Shown here piece after piece: positions 1 through 5,910 of a stretch of 22,706 nucleotides of DNA. A program made the translations under genes and the position numbers. Position 1 is the stretch's first letter; every line of letters begins with the position of its first letter. Source of the stretch: a virus; IMG/VR virus record IMGVR_UViG_3300030116_002614, positions 1-22,706 of that record; one strand, written 5' to 3'. The notes beneath the pieces were generated by a model that was given only the letters and a program-made list of their open reading frames with translations, was not told the DNA's origin and made no database searches.

Positions 1-561
1 GCACTTGCTAGGTCCATGATGATGAAAACAGTAGAAACATTTTTACCACATGCAGATAAATTAGTTTTGGCTGGATGTCCCGGGAATCATGGGGAAGTTT
101 CTCGCACAAGTAAAGGCCAGGTATCTACAAGCAGACTAGATAATTCAGATACAATGCACATTCAAATATGTGAAGAGATAATGAAAGCTAATCCAGACAG
201 ATATAAAAAAGTCAAGGTCGTAGTTCCAGATGGATTTCATCAAGTAATGAAAATCAAATCTATTAGCTGTGCTTGGCTCCATGGCCACATGAGTGCTGGC
301 TCGGGGAATGCAGAGGCAAAGATTGAGAATTGGTGGAAGGGCCAAATGTATGGAAAACTAGATACTAAAGATGTTTCAATACTTATCTCTGGTCATTATC
401 ATCACTTCCGTGCAAAACAACAGGGAGATAGAACCTGGTTTCAAAGTCCTAGTTTAGATAAGAGTATAGATTTTACAGAGAGAACTGGTAACTGGTCCCA
501 TCCTGGTGTACTTACCTTTACAGTAAATAAAAAAGGATGGGATAATCTAAAGATTCTTTAG
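1..561 (+). CDS. Calcineurin-like metallophosphoesterase, 5' end outside window
   Basis: The frame is open from base 1, so the N-terminus lies off the window. At least 186 residues remain. Numbered from the Met at base 16, the metal-binding blocks of a calcineurin-like phosphoesterase are visible: GNHGE at 23-27, HGH at 89-91 and GHYHH at 126-130, in the usual order. The expected upstream DxH motif would be in the missing part. The family hydrolyses phosphodiesters or phosphomonoesters with two metal ions, and phage copies are often encoded near DNA-metabolism genes. The substrate cannot be told here. It is the only rightward gene left of the control region and converges on the leftward operon with no intergenic base: its TAG ends at 561 and the opposing stop occupies 562-564. 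Confidence 0.85.
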   Translation, partial: ALARSMMMKTVETFLPHADKLVLAGCPGNHGEVSRTSKGQVSTSRLDNSDTMHIQICEEIMKANPDRYKKVKVVVPDGFHQVMKIKSISCAWLHGHMSAGSGNAEAKIENWWKGQMYGKLDTKDVSILISGHYHHFRAKQQGDRTWFQSPSLDKSIDFTERTGNWSHPGVLTFTVNKKGWDNLKIL

Positions 562-753
562 TTACTTTTCTTCTGTTTTAGATTCTTTATTTTCTAAGAA
601 CATTGGATTAATTGGCAAGACAGCTTTTAATTCTTGTTTGCCTTTGTTCTGACCAGCATTATGTGTAATTATCACAGACTGAAACAGACCTCTGTTTTCT
701 AATTCAGCTAGCAGTGTTACAATGTCTGCATCTTTGACTGATAAATCACTCAT
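562..753 (-). CDS. Small hypothetical protein, last gene of leftward operon in window
   Basis: This is a 63-aa protein of unknown function. It has an acidic N-terminal helix-like stretch (residues 5-20, many Asp, Glu and Leu) and a charged C-terminal tail rich in Glu and Lys. The ATG at 753 overlaps the stop of the upstream gene as TAATG, so translation is probably coupled. A good AAGGAGG lies about 10 nt upstream. No family is recognised. Its stop codon abuts that of the convergent metallophosphoesterase. Confidence 0.6.
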   Translation of the reverse strand: MSDLSVKDADIVTLLAELENRGLFQSVIITHNAGQNKGKQELKAVLPINPMFLENKESKTEEK

Positions 754-1034
754 TAGAACGGTGCCTCCTTAAATTCTTTAAGAGAATACATAGCTACATT
801 ACCTTTGTGTCCATGATTCCAGTATGGATGTTCTTTACAGTATGCAGATTCAATACGATGGCCCATGTTTTTTAAGTCATGTATTCTTTGTGCATAATCT
901 TTTATAAACAACTGAAGAAAATGTGTGCCACATACATAATCAAATCTACGTTCTCTTAATTTTTCTAATACTCTATGGTTATCGGTACCTTCCTTTGGTT
1001 CCTTAGCCTCTGTGAATAACATACCTTGCACCAT
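753..1034 (-). CDS. Winged-helix DNA-binding protein
   Basis: I place the start at the ATG at 1034, giving 93 aa, because it forms a TAATG overlap with the stop of the annealing-protein gene. An in-frame ATG at 1061 would add 9 residues. Residues 20-64 read as a helix-turn-helix: a helix beginning NHRVLEKLRE, then a helix ending YAQRIHDLKNMGHRIES. The arrangement of Arg-Ile-x-Asp-Leu and a Gly-x-Arg-Ile turn is familiar from small phage winged-helix proteins next to recombination genes. The C-terminal VAMYSL strand would be the wing. It probably binds DNA in phage replication, recombination or regulation. The role is inferred from fold and position. Confidence 0.65.
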   Translation of the reverse strand: MVQGMLFTEAKEPKEGTDNHRVLEKLRERRFDYVCGTHFLQLFIKDYAQRIHDLKNMGHRIESAYCKEHPYWNHGHKGNVAMYSLKEFKEAPF

Positions 1035-1999
1035 TACTTGCTGCCGTCCTGCAATACCCAAGGTGAATCTTCTCTATTTATCCAATCATAAATATTACCC
1101 TTAGTTATTGTGCCGTCATTCAATGCCTTCTTTGCTTTTTCGTAAAGCTCAATGTCATTATCAGCTGCTCTGTTAAGAACCTCATTAAATGGTTTTAATT
1201 GTGCCTCGCTAGGTGGGTCTTGTTCCCAAGCTCCCGATGGTGGTCTTTGTCCCACTTGTTCCTCCTTTATTTCTTGTACGTCATCAAGATTCTCAATGAT
1301 TTTATTTACAATAGGCTCATTGTTTTTTCTCTCTTCAAACGTATCTTCATTCTTGCTAATGTATTCATCAACAAAATCTAAAAATATTCTTATGTCAGCA
1401 TCATCCCACAATTCAAGAGAATCTTTATTTGTTTTAATTTTGGTTCTATTAAAACAATCTTTGTAACATCTCTTGGCAAAGTTTTTATCTTCTTTACAAC
1501 TAACAAATACCATTTCTTTTAGTTGAACTTCAGATATTCTTGGTTTAGAAGGGGATGTCCCAGTCTTTGGGTCCTGTAACTTTTTTACAGGGGTAGAACT
1601 GCCCTCCGAATAATGTTCTTCTTCCGTTACATCTCCGGTCCATAACTCTAGTCCTAGACCTATTCTCATGCAGCATCTCTTTATACCGTCTGAAACTGCT
1701 AGCTTTAGAATCTCTGATTCAGTTATGTTCCTGGCAATTTGATGTACATCAACGTCACCAACTTCAACAATAGTTTGGTCTGCATCTTTAAAATACAGTG
1801 TGCATCTTGCACCAACAATTGCGTTATCTTTATCCCTTATGATGTCATAAGAAAAATCATAACCTCCAGGTATCACATCAACTAAACGTTGTGTATATAA
1901 ATGGTGTGGAACATACTTACCAAACTTACCTTTAGGCGCAGGCCTTACTACTTCCTTTGGGAAGTTTGCAGTTAATTTTTTTCTAACTTCCTTGTTCAT
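1034..1999 (-). CDS. Rad52-like single-strand annealing protein
   Basis: This 321-aa protein resembles Rad52/22-type phage recombinases (Sak group). Residues 26-120 carry the hallmark order: a Tyr-Val-Pro-His-His segment followed by QRLVDVIPGGYDFSYDI, then strands ending in a VEVGDVDVH stretch, a helix TESEILKLAVSDGIKR and the closing MRIGLGLELW. Such proteins form rings on single-stranded DNA and anneal complementary strands during phage recombination and replication. Residues 155-215 form a second, helical Cys/Lys-rich segment. A Pro-rich linker (about 250-265) leads to a C-terminal helical tail of the kind that recruits partner proteins. The start has an AGGAAGGT ribosome-binding site and overlaps the upstream gene by 17 nt. 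No exonuclease partner is seen in the window. Confidence 0.8.
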   Translation of the reverse strand: MNKEVRKKLTANFPKEVVRPAPKGKFGKYVPHHLYTQRLVDVIPGGYDFSYDIIRDKDNAIVGARCTLYFKDADQTIVEVGDVDVHQIARNITESEILKLAVSDGIKRCCMRIGLGLELWTGDVTEEEHYSEGSSTPVKKLQDPKTGTSPSKPRISEVQLKEMVFVSCKEDKNFAKRCYKDCFNRTKIKTNKDSLELWDDADIRIFLDFVDEYISKNEDTFEERKNNEPIVNKIIENLDDVQEIKEEQVGQRPPSGAWEQDPPSEAQLKPFNEVLNRAADNDIELYEKAKKALNDGTITKGNIYDWINREDSPWVLQDGSK

Positions 2000-2219
2000 A
2001 TTTACCTTCCTGTACTTGTTTTACAATTGTATATACATGTTTACGTGATATGTCTGCAGCTGCAGCAATCTCTTGTATTCTCATCTTTGTATTTATACGA
2101 GAATTAAACAGCTTTACAATCATAAGATTTCTTGCTTTGATTTTATTCTTGATTTGTTTTGAATTAGATTTTAGTTCTTCTAATAACAAATCTTCATAGC
2201 TCGCTATTTGCTTTGCCAT
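1983..2219 (-). CDS. Small helix-turn-helix protein
   Basis: This is a 78-aa protein. The N-terminal half is a Lys/Asn-rich helix. Residues 46-68 (MRIQEIAAAADISRKHVYTI and onward) fit a classical helix-turn-helix of the resolvase or terminase-small-subunit kind, with Ala-Ala at the turn and Ser-Arg-Lys-His at the recognition helix. It is likely a DNA-binding regulator or recombination accessory factor. The ATG has AGAGGA-type purine runs upstream. The start lies inside the 3' end of the preceding 45-aa ORF, and its own 3' end overlaps the annealing-protein gene by 17 nt, so the three are probably translationally coupled. Confidence 0.65.
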   Translation of the reverse strand: MAKQIASYEDLLLEELKSNSKQIKNKIKARNLMIVKLFNSRINTKMRIQEIAAAADISRKHVYTIVKQVQEGKYEQGS

Positions 2220-2341
2220 CGTCCTCTTCCTCTCTTTTTTATTTCTATTACTATATCCTCAACTGAATCTGTGAGTGCATGATGTATTCCTAAATCATTT
2301 AATAAGTCATTTAGAGTGTCGTCATCCAATGGAACAGACAT
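2204..2341 (-). CDS. 45-aa hypothetical microprotein
   Basis: The ORF begins with ATG at 2341, preceded by CGGAAGGAA, the ribosome-binding site type used by other genes of this operon. It stops at 2204, overlapping the next gene by 16 nt. The product begins MSVPLDDDTLNDLLNDLG and ends in a Lys/Arg-rich tail (KKRGRGR), so it is an acidic Leu-rich helix followed by a basic end. No family is recognised. The good site and the overlap with a plausible HTH gene are the reasons for calling it. Confidence 0.5.
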   Translation of the reverse strand: MSVPLDDDTLNDLLNDLGIHHALTDSVEDIVIEIKKRGRGRWQSK

Positions 2342-2365
2342 GTGTTGATTCCTTCCGTTTTTTAT

Positions 2366-2500
2366 TTACAAATATATGGGTTGATTTGTTGGTACGTTTA
2401 CTGTCGGCTGCCCAAACAAGGTGCAAAGATGATTAACACAAACGTGCCTGGCATCTATCACCATGGTATGTTGGCCACACATCATACAAATGCTTGACAA
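2366..2500 (-). CDS. 44-aa Cys-rich microprotein, TTG start
   Basis: A perfect AAGGAGGT sits 6 nt before a TTG at 2500. The frame then runs 44 codons to TAA at 2366. The product has C5-x2-C8 and C21-x4-C26 with nearby His11, His19 and His24, so a single zinc site is possible. The first ATG in frame (codon 6) is too far from the ribosome-binding site, so TTG is preferred. The C-terminal 15 residues are Pro/Asn/Val-rich with no clear fold. Function unknown. Confidence 0.45.
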   Translation of the reverse strand: MSSICMMCGQHTMVIDARHVCVNHLCTLFGQPTVNVPTNQPIYL

Positions 2501-2539
2501 ACGTTACCTCCTTATACAATTGTTAGTAACTATTGTACA

Positions 2540-2680
2540 CTACTTGTCCATATTTTTCATCTTTTTTTTGGCAAAACGGTAGCCCTTCCACGTGAGGAAC
2601 TGATAGTAGGCCACTACTAAAGTGAACCCTACACCAACTGCTAACATGGTTAACAATATAAAGCCCTGCACACTGCACAT
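2540..2680 (-). CDS. 46-aa single-pass membrane microprotein
   Basis: The ATG at 2680 has a near-perfect AGGAGGTG site 4 nt upstream and starts 2 nt after the stop of the previous ORF. The peptide opens MCSVQG and then has one hydrophobic segment of about 20 residues (7-28: Phe, Ile, Leu, Val, Gly, ending in Ala-Tyr-Tyr), followed by a basic tail (WKGYRFAKKKMKNMDK). By the positive-inside rule the C-terminus would be cytoplasmic. Small membrane proteins of this sort in phages include lysis, superinfection-exclusion and host-takeover factors. Which applies cannot be told. Confidence 0.55.
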   Translation of the reverse strand: MCSVQGFILLTMLAVGVGFTLVVAYYQFLTWKGYRFAKKKMKNMDK

Positions 2681-2682
2681 AA

Positions 2683-2829
2683 CTACACCTCCTCTCTATC
2701 TGTTACTGTAACTCTTCTGACAGTGGTCCTACCTTCTTCAAAGGCCTTGATATGTATTTGTGCCTCTGCATAGGTGTAACCCTGGCTCAAACAGAACCAA
2801 AGCTGCTGGATTATTTCTTTATCTGTCAT
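2683..2829 (-). CDS. 48-aa hypothetical microprotein
   Basis: The ATG at 2829 overlaps the upstream stop as ATGA and has AAAGGT upstream. The peptide has a helical N-terminal half (MTDKEIIQQLWFCLSQGYTY, then AEAQIHIKAFEEG) and a Thr/Val/Arg-rich C-terminus. The pattern suggests a short three-helix or helix-hairpin regulator, but no family is recognised. Its stop lies 2 nt before the membrane microprotein gene. Confidence 0.5.
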   Translation of the reverse strand: MTDKEIIQQLWFCLSQGYTYAEAQIHIKAFEEGRTTVRRVTVTDREEV

Positions 2830-2957
2830 AATTTTTTACCTTTGTTTATTAGTCTTTGATACCTGGCATATACTCTCTTGAATCTTCTTTTGGTTTGGTA
2901 CTCTCCAATGATTCTTCCAGCAAGATATGCAACAACAACTGCTATCAGCTCAATCAT
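2826..2957 (-). CDS. 43-aa membrane-anchored basic microprotein
   Basis: The ATG at 2957 forms a TAATG overlap with the stop of the 199-aa gene. GGGGTC upstream may serve as ribosome-binding site. Residues 2-17 (MIELIAVVVAYLAGRII) form a short hydrophobic segment. The remainder is strongly basic (KRRFKRVYARYQRLINKGKK). This could be a small membrane anchor with a cytoplasmic nucleic-acid or lipid-facing tail. The coupled position between two other ORFs supports it as real. Function unknown. Confidence 0.5.
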   Translation of the reverse strand: MIELIAVVVAYLAGRIIGEYQTKRRFKRVYARYQRLINKGKKL

Positions 2958-3556
2958 TAGTGACCCCATCCAGCTGCTGTTTCGTGCATTGGTTTACCAT
3001 TCCAAGGCACAGCACAACTGAAACTACGTGTTTTAAGATACCCATCTTGTGGTACCTTGGTAATTTCTTCTGAAGTATGTATTGATTCTCTGGGAACTAC
3101 CAGCAATGCGCTTGTATAGTCAGCAACTGTTTCTTTACCAATCTTGACTACCTTGATAGATGCTTTGAGTTTTTTTGTAACTTTGTAAAACTCATTTTGT
3201 GTTTGGTCATAACCCCAGCTATCAACAAAAATATCTCCAACTTGTATTGAATCAAAGAACTCTTGCTTTTCTTTTTTCTTTTGTTCTTTGCGCTCTATCT
3301 TTAGTCTTGCAATATCTTCTAGCTTGCAGAAGTAATCCGAAATGTATTTATCCATTTGTTTCTTATCTCGGAATCTGTAATACCAATCGTATTTACTTCT
3401 CTTACCACTCCAGGCAACAGCGATTAGCCTATCTTCGTTCTTCAATACTAAGACTTCATCATCTGGAATCTTAGTAAGTGTTTGTTCAGCTTTTGTGAAC
3501 TCTGGGTTATCTATGTGTTCTTGTTTCCAAGAATCATAGAACTCTTTGTTACTCAT
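2957..3556 (-). CDS. Conserved-type phage protein of unknown function, 199 aa
   Basis: The first half (1-100) is charged and helical, with a Trp/Tyr-rich patch (YDWYYRFRDKKQMDKYI, residues 56-72) and a Lys/Glu coil at 84-100. The second half (101-199) is a beta-type domain opening VGDIFVDSWGYDQTQNEFYKV. That pattern of a Gly-Asp-Ile-Phe strand, Ser-Trp-Gly-Tyr-Asp-Gln-Thr and an aromatic strand occurs in many small phage proteins without assigned function. The C-terminus (PWNGKPMHETAAGWGH) also looks like the tail of that group. The site is GGAAGGAG just before ATG 3556. It overlaps its upstream microORF by ATGA. Confidence 0.7.
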   Translation of the reverse strand: MSNKEFYDSWKQEHIDNPEFTKAEQTLTKIPDDEVLVLKNEDRLIAVAWSGKRSKYDWYYRFRDKKQMDKYISDYFCKLEDIARLKIERKEQKKKEKQEFFDSIQVGDIFVDSWGYDQTQNEFYKVTKKLKASIKVVKIGKETVADYTSALLVVPRESIHTSEEITKVPQDGYLKTRSFSCAVPWNGKPMHETAAGWGH

Positions 3557-3633
3557 TGTTCTCCTTCCTTTTCTATATCATCAATCAACTCTGCCTTGCA
3601 ATTGCTGCAATGCCAGTTTTTCTTTTGGCTCAT
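3553..3633 (-). CDS. 26-aa CxxC microprotein
   Basis: The ATG at 3633 has AAGGAAGG about 6 nt upstream, and the stop overlaps the next ATG as ATGA. The peptide begins MSQKKNWHCSNCKAELIDD, a single C-x2-C knuckle with an adjacent His, too short for a full zinc ribbon unless it dimerises. An in-frame ATG at 3663 would add ten residues but has no ribosome-binding site and lies inside a promoter-like element. A leader peptide for the 199-aa gene is the alternative reading. Confidence 0.45.
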   Translation of the reverse strand: MSQKKNWHCSNCKAELIDDIEKEGEQ

Positions 3634-3651
3634 TGTTTTCCTTCCTTCTCT

Positions 3652-3694
3652 TTTATTATACATACTCTGTGTAATATGGTAACACTTTTATAAA
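3652..3694 (-). promoter_or_regulatory. Internal leftward promoter, copy 2 of the early element
   Basis: Reading leftward: TTTATAAA (3694-3687), TGTTACCAT (about 3684-3676), AGTATG (3666-3661) and TATAATAAA (3660-3652). The same blocks occur in the same order in front of the kinase gene. A start 7 nt after TATAAT would give a leader of roughly 15 nt that holds little more than the GGAAGG site of the 26-aa ORF. This would re-start transcription in the middle of the operon. Confidence 0.55.
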
Positions 3695-3699
3695 CTTTT

Positions 3700-3975
3700 T
3701 TATACAAGGCCCGAACCTCCATTTCTGTATTCATTGCTGCCGTGAGAACCAGAACATTCTTCATGTGGTTGTTCGTAAATTAGGTAATGTAAATCTAGTG
3801 CTGATAGTGGTTCTTCATTTGATGGGAATGAAATGTTTTCTATCTCTGCTCTTGCCTCGTGCAGTGCTGGCATTCCAATCTCTCTGCAATCTTGTGATAC
3901 ATACATGAATGGTGGATTCAAAACTCCGTTTGCATCTATATCAAATCTGCTGTATGAATCTCTGTGCAATCCCAT
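3700..3975 (-). CDS. Hypothetical protein, 91 aa
   Basis: I start this at the ATG at 3975, which overlaps the stop of the preceding gene as TAATG. An ATG at 4014 would add 13 residues inside that gene. The product is acidic, with a beta-like first half (DANGVLNPPFMYVSQD), a helix (GMPALHEARAEIENI) and a Gly/Ser/His-rich end. No family is recognised. The site before the ATG is weak, so expression probably depends on coupling. About 60 bases of promoter-like sequence follow its stop. Confidence 0.55.
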   Translation of the reverse strand: MGLHRDSYSRFDIDANGVLNPPFMYVSQDCREIGMPALHEARAEIENISFPSNEEPLSALDLHYLIYEQPHEECSGSHGSNEYRNGGSGLV

Positions 3976-4475
3976 TATGATGCAGCCTCGTGCATTTTTT
4001 CTAGCTCTATCCAATGTGGCTCAAAGTTTGGCCAGTAATAATTTCTTATGTAATCTGCATGGTTCTCAAATCCTGGAAATCTTTTTTGAAACTCCTCTTC
4101 AGATAACATCCATTGTTCTTTTGCTAATTCAAACGGCTCGTGTACCTCGTCCTTGAAGGTCCACTCATTAAGTTCCTTGATTGTATATTCTTTGTAAACA
4201 TACTTACCTTTTGTGACAACATGAGTTTTCTTTACGTACTCTTCAAAGTCCATACCGTCAACAACACCATCAACAGAACCATCAATATATTTTGCGCTGT
4301 TGCTGTCATCAAAGACTTTGTTTGTCTTTGTGTTTTTTAGAAAAGCATGGCCACCATAATGCAAACCACCTTTGAAAATATCTCTTAGCGCATGGACCAC
4401 GACCCAATCTTTTTCTTCTGGCCACTTGTCATGGATTGCATTCCAAGCTGCTGGATAACAATTACCTGCACCCAT
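3975..4475 (-). CDS. Possible Cys-His-Asp hydrolase of phage type, 166 aa
   Basis: I start at the ATG at 4475, with GGAAGGA upstream and a TAATG overlap. The longer frame from 4532 lies wholly inside the neighbour. Residues 3-14 read AGNCYPAAWNAI, followed by a strand WVVVHALRDI, then GGHAFL and a KVFDDSN strand. Cys6, His43 and Asp55 or Asp56 therefore fall in the order of a papain or NlpC-like triad. Similar layouts (NCY near the start, a GHAW strand, a V-x-D strand) occur in uncharacterised phage proteins. The C-terminal 75 residues are acidic and aromatic-rich and may be a lid or partner-binding region. The enzymatic role is inferred only from spacing and order. It could equally be an inactive fold. 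Confidence 0.55.
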   Translation of the reverse strand: MGAGNCYPAAWNAIHDKWPEEKDWVVVHALRDIFKGGLHYGGHAFLKNTKTNKVFDDSNSAKYIDGSVDGVVDGMDFEEYVKKTHVVTKGKYVYKEYTIKELNEWTFKDEVHEPFELAKEQWMLSEEEFQKRFPGFENHADYIRNYYWPNFEPHWIELEKMHEAAS

Positions 4476-4663
4476 TATATTTTTCCTTCCGTTGGTTGTA
4501 TTTTTTCCATTTTGTAAATCACACCTTCCCATGATTCTGCTGTCTTGTAAGCATCTTCATAAGTTGTTGGTGCTGTAACTTTTATCTCTCCAGAATTATT
4601 CCAGAAAACAACTCTGTATAAATGAGTATTAAATGTTTTCTCACCCATTTGTTTTGCCATCAT
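4475..4663 (-). CDS. Hypothetical protein, 62 aa
   Basis: The ATG at 4663 has AAGGAAGGT 5 nt upstream and overlaps the preceding microORF stop as TAATG. A second ATG follows immediately. The sequence alternates strands (HLYRVVFWNNSGEIKVTAP) with one helix (YEDAYKTAESWEG) and another strand, a compact alpha-beta pattern common in small phage proteins. No function is assigned. Confidence 0.55.
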   Translation of the reverse strand: MMAKQMGEKTFNTHLYRVVFWNNSGEIKVTAPTTYEDAYKTAESWEGVIYKMEKIQPTEGKI

Positions 4664-4746
4664 TACTTACCTTCCTTAACTATCACATAACCATTGTACA
4701 CATTTGTGTAACTTATGTAGTCATTTTTTATATTTATTTTTTTCAT
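4663..4746 (-). CDS. 27-aa coupled microORF
   Basis: The ATG at 4746 overlaps the upstream stop as ATGA, and its own TAA overlaps the next ATG as TAATG. The ORF thus bridges two genes without a free base. The peptide begins MKKINIKNDYISYTNVYNGY and is Asn/Tyr/Lys-rich. GGAAG lies upstream inside the previous gene. It may be a real microprotein, or mainly a device that carries ribosomes across the junction. Confidence 0.4.
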   Translation of the reverse strand: MKKINIKNDYISYTNVYNGYVIVKEGK

Positions 4747-5054
4747 GCTGCAACTTCCATGGCTGGCATCTTTTCTACTTGTAAATAGAAATCCAAATCA
4801 TAATCGTTGTGAACATATTTTCTATGGACTTTGTTATCTATCATTCCATAAATATATTTTCTTGAATGTTTTTCTATCATGATTGGTCTTTTGTAAACAT
4901 CTATTTCATCCCAGAATTTTTTTAATTCTTCTACAGTGCCTTCCTTTGACCATTCACCATTCGTCTTAGTAAATCCCGATTTTTCCAAAAAGGATTTTTT
5001 CTTACTGCCTAAGACTGGCTTGACTACAACCAGCTTTGCAATCTCTTTTGTCAT
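4743..5054 (-). CDS. Hypothetical protein, 103 aa
   Basis: The ATG at 5054 is preceded by a triple GGAAGGAAGG repeat. The protein is basic. A first module (residues 16-55) has the look of a small alpha-beta unit: KKSFLEKSGFTKTNGEWSKE, then EELKKFWDEID. A Tyr/Lys-rich middle (KYIYGMIDNKVHRKYVHNDY) follows. The aromatic-basic content suggests nucleic-acid contact, but I recognise no family. Confidence 0.6.
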   Translation of the reverse strand: MTKEIAKLVVVKPVLGSKKKSFLEKSGFTKTNGEWSKEGTVEELKKFWDEIDVYKRPIMIEKHSRKYIYGMIDNKVHRKYVHNDYDLDFYLQVEKMPAMEVAA

Positions 5055-5085
5055 TTTATTTTTTCCTTCCTTCCTTTATTTTTAT

Positions 5086-5223
5086 TTAGCTGCCTTGACT
5101 GGCATCTATCTCATTCTTGAATTTCATCGTGTCACGTTCTGGGCCTGTGATTTGATAGACATCTCGCTTGACTTCATTGCCGAAAATATCAACCCAAACT
5201 ATTTCATCTTTTGAATTTTTCAT
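5086..5223 (-). CDS. 45-aa hypothetical protein
   Basis: The ATG at 5223 has a strong AAAGGGGGTGAG site. The frame runs to TAA at 5086. The peptide is mostly strand-like and acidic (SKDEIVWVDIFGNEVKRDVY, then QITGPERD), which could be a small beta-hairpin domain. Codons such as GGC, CGT, GCC and AAG are commoner here than in its neighbours, as in the kinase upstream. The two may have arrived together. Confidence 0.5.
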   Translation of the reverse strand: MKNSKDEIVWVDIFGNEVKRDVYQITGPERDTMKFKNEIDASQGS

Positions 5224-5233
5224 CTCACCCCCT

Positions 5234-5836
5234 TTATTTTCTCATTAACTTATTTACTGAATATCCGATAAACTTTTTAATGAATCTGGATTTTACGGAT
5301 TCATAACCCGAAACTATTTCTAATTCAATGGCCCCAGCTGCTGCCATGAATTTAAGATTCTCTGCAGTTGCTACGGTACCGGCATAATCAAGGGCTACTA
5401 CTGACAACTTCATGGCTCTGCTGCTTGTCTTATTTCTTCTGTAAACATTTAGTAAGCAGCTTGCCAATGAGTTTTCAACATAGACAAACTTAACGGCCAG
5501 ACCAGCATCCAAACCATTCTTAATGTGATTCTGTACCTTGACCCAATCCTTCCCCCTATTATCAAATAAAACTGAATCGGCTTTGTATCTTGCTAAAAAT
5601 GTTTCGGGGTCATTGTAATAACTGGCTAGTAAATCTTTACTTAACTGGCTGGCTGACGGATGCAGCTGCTCATTAGTTTCAGCATCTAAATCTTTAAATG
5701 AATTTAAAGCTAGCTTTATTTTATCTGGGTCAATCACGAATGAATTATCTCTGGCCGCAAACTTTTCTGCGCGGCTGGATTTACCGGAACCAGATGCCCC
5801 GATTACAAACGTAATTTTTCTTTGCTCAATTTTCAT
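5234..5836 (-). CDS. P-loop kinase of the polynucleotide kinase/zeta-toxin type
   Basis: I choose the ATG at 5836 (200 aa). The ATG 18 nt upstream lies within a promoter element, and a TATAAT box ends 7 nt before 5836. Residues 13-21 are a Walker A loop, GASGSGKSS. VIDPDKIKLALN (34-45) matches the substrate-side Asp block of zeta-toxin and polynucleotide-kinase-like ATPases. A VLFDNR strand near 90 and a FVYVENSL strand near 118 followed by VYRRNKTSSR (lid Arg residues) complete the pattern. Family members phosphorylate nucleic-acid ends or small substrates, and phage copies often repair RNA or DNA ends. The gene is first in the leftward operon. Its bases are visibly richer in G+C than those of neighbours. 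Confidence 0.75.
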   Translation of the reverse strand: MKIEQRKITFVIGASGSGKSSRAEKFAARDNSFVIDPDKIKLALNSFKDLDAETNEQLHPSASQLSKDLLASYYNDPETFLARYKADSVLFDNRGKDWVKVQNHIKNGLDAGLAVKFVYVENSLASCLLNVYRRNKTSSRAMKLSVVALDYAGTVATAENLKFMAAAGAIELEIVSGYESVKSRFIKKFIGYSVNKLMRK

Positions 5837-5885
5837 ATACTTTATTATAGGCATACTTTTGTAACTAATGGTAACAATTTATAAA
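5837..5885 (-). promoter_or_regulatory. Main leftward early promoter, copy 1, with leaderless start
   Basis: Reading leftward: TTTATAAA (5885-5878), TTGTTACCAT, then GTTACAAAAGTATG, then TATAATAAA (5849-5841), then ATG at 5836. GTTAC occurs twice 10 bp apart, one helical turn, as expected for a protein-bound repeat. The predicted RNA start coincides with the ATG, so the kinase mRNA would have no leader. No ribosome-binding site is present. Confidence 0.6.
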
Positions 5886-5910
5886 AAATATTATTTTTAT
5901 GTAACCTTCT

